From contig CALSFV010000105.1 in the NCBI GenBank assembly GCA_943737045.1, forward strand, positions 166,001 to 230,000: a stretch of 64,000 nucleotides of DNA, in the 5' to 3' direction. Of this stretch, positions 24,201 to 35,321 are shown piece by piece; within the stretch, counting starts at the first letter, position 1; the number at the start of each line of letters is the position of its first letter. A program made the translations under genes and the position numbers. The notes beneath the pieces were generated by a model. The model had not been told where the DNA came from. It worked only from the letters and a program-made list of their open reading frames with translations, and ran no database searches. The DNA comes from Parapristionchus giblindavisi (lineage: Eukaryota > Nematoda > Chromadorea > Rhabditida > Diplogasteridae).

Positions 24201-27200
24201 AACCTTGGCTTATTGTGGATGACTGATATTACCCATGACCCCAGCTCTCTTGTAGGATTCTTCAGGATCAGAGGCAATGATTCTGTTGTTCTTGATATTC
24301 AGGTTGCTTTCGAAGGTAAGATATTCTTGTTGCTGAACATCGTGCTGAAGTGCGCGGACCTGGCGCAACGCAGAAACAGTTGATTGTGCCGTACTCAGCG
24401 GTTCTTGATCTGCCGCTCATTCGGTTCATACAGTTTACGGTACTTGTAAGGTAGAAGAGTCAGCTGAGACTTGAGGAGACGACGAGATGAAGTGTTCGAG
24501 ATATGGAGTCTCCAGATGCTCAGCTTACGGTTTCGAAGTACCAGCTTTCGAATGCGATTTCGGTTCGTGGCGGTGGAAATTGAGATCGGCTTACCTATGC
24601 ACGGACGATCCTTGTCAGTACCAAGATCTTGGTACCTGATACCGGTATCGCATACATCCGACTCGTGAACGCCGAGCTGATGAACGATGCAACTCTGTTC
24701 TTGTACACTTGAGAATGATGGGTCGTTGTCGACATGACTTCCTCATTACTAGAAGACTTGACTAACTGACTTGAAACCTTGAATAGGGAGTGGCCAATGA
24801 TCACTCGTCATGATGCTACAATACGGGTTGCGCATATGCATTGGGGGCATGGGAATCATAGTGGTGAAAACAGTCCGGGTAATTATGGCGCACCCTGTAA
24901 TATACACTACAGCCCGACCGAAACTCGACCGGGCTGTAATGTATCTTTATGAATATATATATATTTGTTGGAATAACTAGATAAATAAATAAATTCGTGA
25001 CAAATTAAATGATTTTCAGAATGCATCGACCCTCAGCGCTTGTTCTATTGCAATCATTGAGCATTGTCACTAGTATTCTTCACGATGCTTTAGTGAGTTT
25101 TATTCGAATATTTAAATTTAATTAATTAATTAATTAATCTACGCACGAGGCGCAACGAGACATGTTGTAATTTAAAGAGGAAAAGAACAAATATTGTATT
25201 GATTCACCAGATTTGGTGGGGGGTTACAAGTACAAAGGAAGGAATTTTTTTTTAATTTGGACATGTTTTACCGATTTTCAGATTCCTATTGAATCTGGAT
25301 CAGACTGTTCGGATCACCATCTAATTAATGGTAGCTATTTTTAATATTGAATATCATATTTTAACGACCTCTCTCAACGGTCTCTTCGACGCGCAATGCT
25401 TTCTCGTTGTTAGCGAACAGAGAAATAGAGTGCGCCGTGAAGAGGCCATTGAGAGAGGTAACGCTCCCTTTAACCATATCCTTTAACCAGCCTTTAACCT
25501 TTAACCATTAGCCGTCGTACCTGTCACGAGTATAAAATAATTATAAATAAAATAAAATTATTAAGCCCGATTTACCTACACCTCTGCCGTTCTTACGGGC
25601 ATCGCTTTCGGACAAGTATCCGCACTTCTCGTTGCTCTGGTGCGTAGCAGATCTTGGAGCTCACCTTGCAGCTCACTTTGGAGCTCATGGAGGGTTCAAA
25701 ACATCTTTAATGGAAAAGAAACCGTTGTCAATTACCGTAATCAGACAAAAAATATTTTATTTTTTTGTGTTGCGAATCATAAAATATACAACGCTTTTGC
25801 TGAATTTCATCGTTCTCCAATTATTTTATTTGCTTTGAGTATTCGAAACATAAACGAATTAATTAAAAATTCGCTGAAATAGATTTTGAAAACGTGAACA
25901 ACGATAAATTACGTGAATGAAAATACTTCTATAATTAACGTAATCATTGGATCCAGCGTTCAAATCTATAGATTAATCTAAATTACTCTCCCTTTAAGAT
26001 ACTATTTTATCTCGAGATCACACCATCACTCTTTCGCATTGCTTTCCTCACGACATGTTACGCCGCCTGGGTTAGTTATTTATTGGGTCTAATTGGGTTG
26101 GGTCTAATTATTTACATTATTTATTTTATAATTTAATTTAATTTAATTTAATTTAATTTAATTTAATTTAATTTAATTTAATTTAATTTAATTTAATTTA
26201 ATTTAATTTAATTTAATTTAATTTAATTTAATTTAATTTAATTTAATTTAATTTAATTTAATTTAATTTAATTTAATTTAATTTAATTTAATTTAATTTA
26301 ATTTAATTTAATTTAATTTAATTTAATTTAATTTAATTTAATTTAATTTAATTTAATTTAATTTAATTTAATTTAATTTAATTTAATTTAATTTAATTTA
26401 ATTTAATTTAATTTAATTTAATTTAATTTAATTTAATTTAATTTAATTTAATTTAATTTAATTTTAATTAATTTAATTTTAATTAATTTAATTCAATTTC
26501 AGTCATCATCATGGTCGGCACATGAATATCTCGTTGGAATCGATACCATGCATGTTCGTTTTGTAGCATACTTTTTTTCCGTCGTAGTATCGTATTTATA
26601 CTCCACTCTATATCAATTTGTTTGAAAATCATGTTTCCATCTCTTCCATTATTTTGCACATACTAATTTGACCCTTCGCTCTCTTCGAGCGAAGGGTCAA
26701 ATTAGTATGTGCTTGGCGAAAATGCGTTTTACCTCTGGTATTTTCAAACTAGTAGTTTACTTATATTTCCCACTAGCCGTAGACTTGCGAGTCTACGGCT
26801 AGTTAAACGTAAGTTTACTAGAAGTGGTGTATAATACGGTAATGCATTTCGTTAAATGTTATTTTACTAGTAGTAAACTAGCAGTAAACTACTAGTCTGT
26901 GACGTAACGTAAGTAAACTACTAGTTTGAAAAAACCAGAGTACTCTTCAGCAACCACATGCCAGGATATCGGCAAATGGCATGAAATTGGCGATAAATCT
27001 TCTAACCCTTCCACTCATCGGTTGGAATGTTCCATTCTGTGTGTATCTGGCAGACCTGATACCCAAAAGGTGAGACTCCATCCGTATAAGGAGCGTTACC
27101 TCTCGTAATGGCCTCTTCATTGCGCACACTATTTCTCTGTTCTCTAACAACGACAAAGCAATGCATTGAGAGAGGAGACCATTGAGAGAGGTCACACTCC

Positions 27201-27619
27201 GTTTATATTTTAATTGTTTTAAATAAATATATTTCAGTGAGGATAATTATGGACAGATCGTTGAAGCCATGCCGCCCTCCGTAAAGAAGGTACTGATAGG
27301 AATCGAAAATATTTCAAAAAATTAATCAATAAAATCGATAATCGATCGACGATCGCTACTGTTATTCCTGGATGCAGGCTCTGGCCATATTCTCTAGCTT
27401 ACGTCGAAAGAAGTGAGAGAGTTTGGCCAAAGCCGACATCCAAGGAGTCTTAAAAATAAAAAAAAATTTCAGATTCGAAAGATGAAAGGGCCGAATGATA
27501 GTACAGATGAAACGGTCAGAATAATATACATTTCTAATATTTAGAAAATCAATATCAATCGATAATTAATAATCGTTTGTTTTCAGGAAAATCTTCTCGA
27601 ACACCGTAGCAAGGTCTGA
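18247..27619 (+). CDS. MFS-type (SLC22-like) transporter, tandem copy B
   Basis: Paralogue of the upstream transporter with the same exon phases. Exons: 18247-18303 (start unplaced), 18349-18384, 19470-19537, 19587-19665, 20226-20349, 20462-20541, 21079-21208, 21282-21383, 21793-21887, 22149-about 22230, 22301-22393, 22981-23073, 23258-23342, 23626-23672, 25020-25092, 25282-25330, 25566-25639, 25972-26070, 26503-26553, 26965-27069, 27242-27289, 27473-27514, 27587-27619 (TGA). Most exon lengths equal copy A; one differs (25972-26070 is 15 bases longer, using another acceptor). Conserved pieces include YCVCNRS, FGRRKPF, ARRKVTKAEEM, FLTTCYAAW and CSILCVSGRPDTQK. No exon has a stop codon, so both copies look functional. 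Introns carry a TIR element, a mariner relative and a 360-base AATTT array. The transporter assignment rests on hydrophobicity and two MFS-like loops. Confidence 0.6.
18766..19232. mobile_element. 467 bp TIR element with 6-bp target duplication
   Basis: Ends GTAGAGTTGGCTATTCGGGT and ACCCGAATAGCCAACTCTAC are inverted repeats, followed inward by several GCGGGCCCGCA blocks. TTGTCA occurs directly at both outer flanks (18760-18765 and 19233-19238). The matching intron of transporter copy A lacks the insertion. A 179-codon - strand ORF spans it but follows the inverted repeats and shows no known domain. Confidence 0.85.
20615..21060. mobile_element. F2 MITE split by a further insertion
   Basis: The left half (GACAAACGTGACGTCACAAC, about 20620-20640) and the right half (CGACGTCACGTTTGTTGGC, about 21008-21030) are those of one F2 hairpin but lie about 370 bases apart. 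The DNA between them has no recognised gene and is taken as a later insertion. Confidence 0.5.
22525..22625. mobile_element. Fold-back MITE, family F2
   Basis: A 100-base hairpin with ACAAACTTGACGTCACAACT, GGCGGAGGCGTTTGCC and CCTCCGCCTACGGTTGTGAC. It lies in the intron after exon 22301-22393 of copy B and has no counterpart in copy A. Confidence 0.8.
23749..24897. mobile_element. Mariner-like element, non-autonomous (1.15 kb)
   Basis: Flanked by TA on both sides. Ends CAGGGTGCGCCATAATTACC and GGTAATTATGGCGCACCCTG are perfect inverted repeats extending about 30 bases. The termini resemble those of the mariner at 37684-39015 (CAGGGTGCGGCAGAATTATG). The interior has no transposase that I can read and may be a filler sequence mobilised by related ends. 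It sits in the intron before exon 25020-25092 of copy B; the same intron of copy A lacks it. Confidence 0.8.
25372..25470. repeat. Fold-back repeat family F4 (GAGAGAGGT ends)
   Basis: ACCTCTCTCAACGGTCTCTT and GGCCATTGAGAGAGGTAACG bracket a TTTCTC/GAGAAA core. Other copies are at about 27085-27205 and 59668-59800. No coding content. Confidence 0.7.
26118..26480. repeat. (AATTT)n-type microsatellite, about 360 bp
   Basis: An almost uninterrupted ATTTA/TTAAT pentamer array fills the intron between exons 25972-26070 and 26503-26553 of transporter copy B. The copy A intron carries a shorter, related array. Confidence 0.97.
26655..26935. repeat. Two small hairpins in a transporter intron
   Basis: A 59-base perfect hairpin (GACCCTTCGCTCTCTTCGAG at its centre, 26655-26713) is followed by a second inverted pair, TTTTCAAACTAGTAGTTTAC (26740) against GTAAACTACTAGTTTGAAAA (26930), with an internal CCGTAGACTTGCGAGTCTAC hairpin. 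They directly precede the exon at 26965. Confidence 0.75.
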
Positions 27620-28950
27620 TATGCGTCGTTACATTTGCCTTACGCGAGCTATAACGTAAACTCCGCGTTAGTTCAAAATGCGAGAGAGATGGGAATAGCG
27701 GGACAAAATGAGATGCTGAGGCGCATGCACACCCTCTCTAAGCCAACCAAACCCGCCTGGCATCCGCCTCGCCCTCTTTATATTCCATCTTTGGTCTTAA
27801 ACTTCTTCCAGAGTTGGAAAATGGGGTTCGCCCTTCCTTCATTGTTGCCCTGTTATTACAGAGGCTGAACTAACGTGACTCGCGTTACATTTGACTTCGT
27901 ATGCGTCGCTTTTTTTTAACTTTGAAGAGTGTTGAATCACAAGTGGAAAACTCCGAGTGCCAATGAGGATACGCAGCTATCGTAATCACCGATAAATAAT
28001 GATTGCATACAGTAACCGTTCACAGTAATTTCACTTTTCATTCTCCATTCCATTCTCCACTTGGAACCCAACACACTCCAAAATTGATACGCACGTATGC
28101 ATAGCGAAAAGTAACGCGCGTTTATAAGACGGCGTAGGCAAATGCAACGGCGCATATATGATGCAATTTATAAACAACTCCAAAATTTACGCCGACGCAT
28201 ACGTAACGAAATGTAACGCGCGTTTAGACGGGGGACGAGCGTTTAAGAGGCATCACAGTATTCTGGTCCAAGCCATTTTTCTTCCAAAGCAAGACAAAGG
28301 AGAGACCATTGTATTCGAGAGAGTTTGTATGTTGAGCGGTCGTTCTTGCTTTGAAAGTCATGAGAACGCTGTGGCATCTTCCCTAACAATAAGTGGCGGC
28401 GTAGGCGTGTAAGGCAATTGTAACAATGCAATACAATTATATGATAGAATTATCTTATCATTTTTTCTGTGTTTGTTTTCAACATCGATAATTTAAGATG
28501 AACGCTTGAGACGATACTAGACGACAGGAATTTCATAGAAGTCTATAACCTAAATTTGCCTGCATCCTATTCGTAGTTCCACGATAAAACAAATCAGTCA
28601 TTTCTGTCGTTGTAATGAAAAGAAAGTGAATTGCACTCATATTAAAAAAAATCATGAAAAATGTTCGTTAACAAATTGTCGTAGGTTTTCTTATTGATTT
28701 CTTGAATACTCCCAGTCACGAATATAATATTCAGGAATATTCAAATATTATAAAATATTATATATGAAGATCAAAGAACAAATGAAAGGTTACGGTATAA
28801 ATATGTTGTGTGACCCAATAAAACTCGTTCCGATCGTTTCAATATTCCGGTGGTCTCAAGTCCGCGAATACAAATATTTCAAGTTTCTTTTCGCGCATTT
28901 TCACTTTGAATTTGTTATTTCGTAAAAAAATATTCGATTCAGTGACTAGC
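27620..28950. promoter_or_regulatory. POLA2 upstream region with F3/F4-type repeat fragments
   Basis: No gene is supported. Repeated pieces of GCGTTACATTTGCCTTACG occur near 27630, 27885 and 28200, and blocks around CAAGTGGAAAA and CCACTTGGAACCCAACACA match 15,550-15,660. GGTATAAATA at about 28,793 is a possible TATA-like site 150 bases before the POLA2 ATG, also present in the orphan copy near 16.2 kb. Confidence 0.45.
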
Positions 28951-31900
28951 ATGGCTCTGGGAGGCATCACTGCCGAGTCCCTCGAGGATGCTCTTTCCGA
29001 TTTCAACTGCGAATTCGGTGGCGATGAAGATTTCGTCGAGAAAAGTCAGCCAATTCATTTTTGATTTCCTTTTGATTTCCTTCGCTCTATAGACAACGAA
29101 ATTCACTAAATATGAATAGATACAATCAGTATGAAGATGTATATGTGTATTCCACACCATCTCCTTCTTTTATTCCATTGTGCAAAGCGTGGACTCTGAC
29201 AATGAAGGACAAAGATAGATAAGAAACAAGGATGTTCGTTGAAATATAATTGAAATTGATAGATTCGTGGATATCAATGTAGTTTAGTAATTAGGTGAAT
29301 TAAATAAATTAAGTGAATTGAATAAATGAATAAATTATTATTAAATGAATTGAATAAATTAAGTGAATAAATAAATAAATATTTTATTTCAGTGAACACA
29401 CTATCATATCAATTTCATCTGAACGCTGAGGATTTGATTGACGAAGTGATCACGCACGCTAATAACGTGAAGAAGAGCATGCTGGATGTCACGTTCCTCG
29501 ATCACTTTGAGCAGGTTTCAGTTTATTTAATTTTTTTATTTATTTATTATATATATTATCTATTTATTTATCAATTTTGATCAATTTTGGCCGGATAGTG
29601 AATAGAATATTGATTGGATTGGTCCATTTTCTGGATTTCATATGCTTATGGGAAAAGCCAGGATAACCCAGTGTTAACACATGTTCAACGGTGGTGGCAA
29701 CAACTGTTATTAAGCATTATTAAATATGATTACCATATTTAAGAAAATATATATGTAGAGTAATCTTCATAAATTAACCTGTCTACATGTCATATGTCAT
29801 TACATGACATGACATATGACATGTAGACAGGATAAATTATTATTATTATTATTATTATTATTATCTTTATTAGCAATACAACAAGAAGAAGGTGGCGCCT
29901 CCCGCATCGGCGACCAAGAAGCGCACTGTGCTGGCTGATCTCAAGACCACCGCCACTCCGTGCAGTCCGCGAGCCGCACCGATGGAGATTGATGATGAAA
30001 TGTCCAGTCAGGTAAACGGTAGTCAAGATGGGTGTACGGTAGTCTAGGTAGGTATATGCTATTCAAGTTGGGTGTAAGGCATAGGTGGGCGCGTGAAAAC
30101 GAATTCTTTTTGCGCACAGCCTAGCCTTCTCTTGCGGGGTCTAGCGCATAGCTTTGCCTCGCAAAAATTTGAAAATTTCCAGTCATATCTGCAAAAAAAT
30201 TGCCATGCGCATAGCCTTGCATTACAATTAACCGGTTTGCGCACAGCCTTTCCCCCAGCGTGCCCACCTATGGTGTAAGGTAGCCCATACCTTTAAATGG
30301 TGGTCATTTGCTGTATAAGATTGTTAATTTATTGCTGTCAGTTTGTTAATCTATAAGAAAATGGATAACATAATTATATACATTGCGATTTTATATGGAC
30401 CATAATGCTCTGTTCAAGTTACGAAAAGAAATGAAAAGCAGAGAAGACGCTCTTCTTTTTACTCACCCTCTCGCTTCTTTTCTTTTCGTGACTTTCGAAC
30501 ATCAAATGAATAAATATATTACAGATTCTTCTTCCCAAGATCGAATGCCGTGATGTCCCGAATTATCTGAGTGACTTCACCGTGCAGCCGTAAGTTTAAA
30601 ATAACTCTATATTTACCCGTCCACTGTGATCAATTTTGCGAATCTTTAGAGCAAAAGAAATGAGAAAGAAATTTGTTTTCTTACTTGTATACTTGGATGC
30701 CCGATGTTCTGCTATAGTTGTCGTTAAGATTTATTGTCGAATTAAAACCTCCGAACTGTCTTATTACATAAACTGATAATTAATGTTTGGTGCGAACGGT
30801 CGTGTCAAATGTTATTTGTCATGTCATGTGCCAAATGTTATGTAATGTGAATATACAAACACGCTGATTTGCACCCTATCGAATAAATCCTGTTCTCAGG
30901 TCAGCACAGGGCCCCGGTTGGTTCCACAATCGAGCTGACAGTGGCAAGGTTTGTTTTATGAAATAATAATAATAATAAATAATATCTTTATTCACATCAA
31001 GCAATCGAGCGATTTAAGTCGGGGAATTAGTCAAACTCCACCGTGTAGGCTCGTGCTACAACACGAGAGTGGCATAACAAGCGATCGTTGCTACCATACG
31101 TGGGCGGGCATTGCCGCTATAAATGAAAATCGGGGAGTCGGAAGCAAAAAATGGAGCATTTATACGTCATTTTGAGTGATTTTTTTGGAAAATCGGGGGG
31201 GGGGGGTCGGGTGCCAAAAATCGGGGGTGCATTGCCGCTAGCGGCAGTGGTGCCCACGTATGGTTGCTACTAAACTATTATCACTGTGCTTTCCTGCATA
31301 TGAATGAGTATAAAATTAAGTAAATAAAAAAAGAACAAGACATTAATTAAGATAGTGGCGAAACACGGATCCGGCAATGTGAAGATCGTTGGACAGAAAA
31401 CGGTTAGACTCATCGCGTTTAATTTAATATAATTTAACTTTTTGTTGTTTACTCGTAGTTATCCAATATGAGATGCGTTCTTTAAGATAATAATAATAAT
31501 AGTAATAATAATAATAATAACAGTAATAATAATATTAATAGTGTTTATAGACGTTTAATCGATGATCAAACTTGCTTTCCAGCCTGTCAACATCATCGTC
31601 ATGCAGGGAAAGTCAGCAACGGACAAGCGGTCCTACGCGGATGACAAGGCGGCCAACGTCCTCGAAGGTATACTGTAGCCGATGTCCAGTATTGATTATG
31701 TACCATATTCATGCAGTATGAATTGCCATACCCTCGCAGTGCGAGGATTGACCCACTATATAAGGCCCTTTTTGGCCACTTGATTTAAAAAGGAAGCTAA
31801 ATATGACGATTTTTAAGTAATAATAACGAGGCTTGTGAATCAACCCACCTTATTTCAAGAATTTACCCACTATATAAAAAAAACGTCGAGGGTACCGAAA

Positions 31901-32783
31901 ATGTATGTTTATGCAGGTCTCGATGGTCGTCTTCGGGCGTACGCGCAGGACGTGCGGACGACGCACGCGGATATGATGGGAGACGCGCCGTTCGCCTCAC
32001 TCAATACGGCCAGTGATGTGAGTTGTGCAGAGTTATGTGGTGTTATAATCTCGGAAAAATAGATGGAAAAGTGAAAAGTAGTGTTAATTTTGTGATAATA
32101 ATAATAATAAAAGTAGTTGGATAAGTAGCTTAACTTCGTAATTGACAAAACTTTTATAATAAAATCCTTTTCGCGAGTGTTGGATTACTACTTTTTCCAA
32201 CTACTTTTACAATCACAAAATCAACACTACTTTTCACGTTTCTATCTACTTTTCCAATATTTTAACACTACATTACAATGATGATGCGGACCTGGGAAAC
32301 TATAAAAGAACGGTATCTGTAGTCTCTAATTATATTTCATTCTCTATTAGCCTTTGAGATTATTTGAATGGTTGCGTTCAATCACCTCGTCTTTTGTCTA
32401 AACGATGAAATCATACATGGGCGGGGTACCTGGAGCTCGATGCTACATGGGGCATCCGAACGAAAAATGGTTAATTCTACAGGGGGCCCTCACTTTTTCT
32501 TTTTAAAAAAAATCATTTTTTTACAGGGGGGGGGGGCATTACACAAATTTTCGAAAAGTCGTAATTTTACAGGCGGCACCCCCATGTCGCCCATGTATGG
32601 ATGAAACACAAGATCGGCAAGCCGATCATGCCAATGAATTTTAAGCACACATGATCAAGCTTTGGAAATTAAAATCGGGTGGGGCATACCAAGTTGAGTT
32701 GGACTTCTTACTCACTGTTCTCATATTTGAGTGGGTTTTGGCTAATCCGAGTGGGTCTTGTCGCCGACAATATAATATATAAC

Positions 32784-32816
<33 letters not shown>

Positions 32817-34796
32817 GCAGTCAGCCATCTTCATAGTCGGCTTCGTGATGGAATTTGACGCGCGCTGCCACGACATCTCCACCATTGTGCTCATGGCTGA
32901 CGAGGAGGATGGTGCCGCCACGGTTACGGTAGGTACTCTGTACACATTTTGGTTACTGTATAATAGGATCTGCCGCGATTACAGAAGGTATACTGTATAC
33001 ATTTGGGTTACTGTAAAATGGGAATTGTAGAAGAATGCTGTAGAATAAGGTTGCTCGATTTGCTCTGGAGCGAATTTTAGAAATTTATAATAAATATTAT
33101 TGAAAATTGCAGAAAAAACTAATTCCAGGTTGATGTGACTGCGTTAGAGGAGCGATGCTTCTTCCCCGGAGAGGTATTTATTTGCCTATTTTAAATTTTA
33201 TTATTTCATCAAATATATATAATAATAGGCTATTTTTAAATTAATTAAGTAATCAATAAAATCAATAATCGTTGATGATCTACAGATGGTGGTCCTGCGT
33301 GGTGTGAACAAGTCAGGCCGCCTCTTTGATGCCTCGGAGCGTCTCGCAGCGCCCGCCCTGCCTGCCAGGGTGGTCAAACGTCACGAGGGTACGGTAGTAT
33401 CGATTGACTGAGCAATGATTACCGTAGTCATAATCCAATCCGTTCGTTCAGGAGACGCTACCATTTGGATTGCCTCCGGTCCATTCACCCCACAGACTAC
33501 AGTAACCTACGAACCGTTGGCTGAGGTGATACAGATGTGCAAGCTCGAAGCGCCGAATGTGCTCGTACTGGTGAGTGGATTACGGTAGGATGGTAAGGGG
33601 TTACGGTAGCATGATAGTACGGTAGGAGAAGTAGTCACTCTAATTACTTCTTGATCCTGCTCACACTTGAATATAGTCCGTGCAGAACTAAAGAATAAGA
33701 ATGAGAATAATAAGATGCTACGATAGTATGAAGGGATTTTGGTAGAATGTTAAAGGGCTATCGTAGAATTATAAGGGGTTACGGTAGTAGGATGTAAGAT
33801 TACAGTAGGATAACACTTACAGTACTCTCTATCAGGTTGGTCCACTGGTTGATCGGAAGAGCGAATTCATGATCAAGCGAGATTGCCCCCTCACGGACAC
33901 GGAGCTGACGATGAGGCTGCTCAAGCAGATTCAGATCAAGATGAAGGGGTACGGTAGGATGGAATGGGGGATACTGTAGTCCGGGAGAGCATATTCATGA
34001 TGAGCAGATTAATGTAATCAAACTGTTCAGATCGAGCACTCGGATATTTTTCGTTCCGTCCTCATCGCGTGATTCCGCCGTCATTCCGGTCTTCCCCCGT
34101 GCCACCTTCCTCGATGATGATATCAAGAGCAACGAGGTACGGTAGTTCAATCGGAGCAGATTCATGATTTGCTCTTTTTTCAATTAAAAACTATACGCAG
34201 TAATGTATCCCAGATAGCTGCAGCGAACAGTTACGGTATCGACCATACATTTTCGACGCCCTCACCGACTTTTTTTTATATATTGGGTCGATCTAGAAAA
34301 ATCGTTATTTTTCGCTTAAATTGAATGTTTCGCATAAAAATGAGCTTTATATTGCGGGTCGACCCTGAAAATGAGCCATATATAGTGGGTCGATCCTCAC
34401 ATTGTAAGGGTGTGAAAATGTATGGTATCGAGAGTAAACTGCTAGTTAACTGGGTCAGATTCATGATCGGTGACCGTTCTTAGGTGGTCGACATTGTGTC
34501 GGATCCGTTCGTATTCACAATTGGAGGTGCCGAGATTGCGGTTACTGCTAGTGAGTTTTAATGCATACTCTGATCATAGGTCGAATAGCTATGTTATCGA
34601 TTTTCAAAATCCGGTCAGGCTTGGTACTTTATAACATACTTTTCGACCTATGGATCTGATGACTCGTTTATCATATTCGTGAAATACTCATGGAATTTGT
34701 GTGGTGTTTGCAACCAGAATGTGCTAGGCTGACTTGGATTGTCTGCCTTGTCATGGGCGGACTGGGGATGGTCTGTGTATTGGTGGGTGGGTTGTG

Positions 34797-34837
<41 letters not shown>

Positions 34838-35264
34838 CATACATTGTCGGTACCCTCGCCGTTTATTTTTATATAGTGGGTCAATTCTCGAAATTGGGTG
34901 GGTTGATTTACAAAATTCGTTATTTTCGCTTAAAATCGTCATTTTAGCTTCTTTTTTATCGAGTGGCCTAAAATGGGCCTTATATAGTGGGTCAATCCTC
35001 GCTCTGCGAGGGTATGGCAATGTATGGTTTTAATACATACCCTGATGACTTCTAATCGTATTCATGAAATGCTCATGGAATTTGTGTGTTGTGTGCAACA
35101 AAAATGTGCTAGGCTGTCTTGGATTATCTGCTTATCAGTAATTCTTTTCATGGGTGGACTGGGGATGTCCTGTTGGGTTGATGGGTGACATTTGACATTT
35201 TTTGACATTGAACAACTTTATCAGCTAATGGGTGTTGTGTTGATGGGTGGGTTGTGAATGATAA

Positions 35265-35321
<57 letters not shown>

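Noticed and set aside
32742..32945. 67-codon - strand ORF with poly-Asn
   Set aside because: Antisense of POLA2 exon 9 plus the ATT tract.
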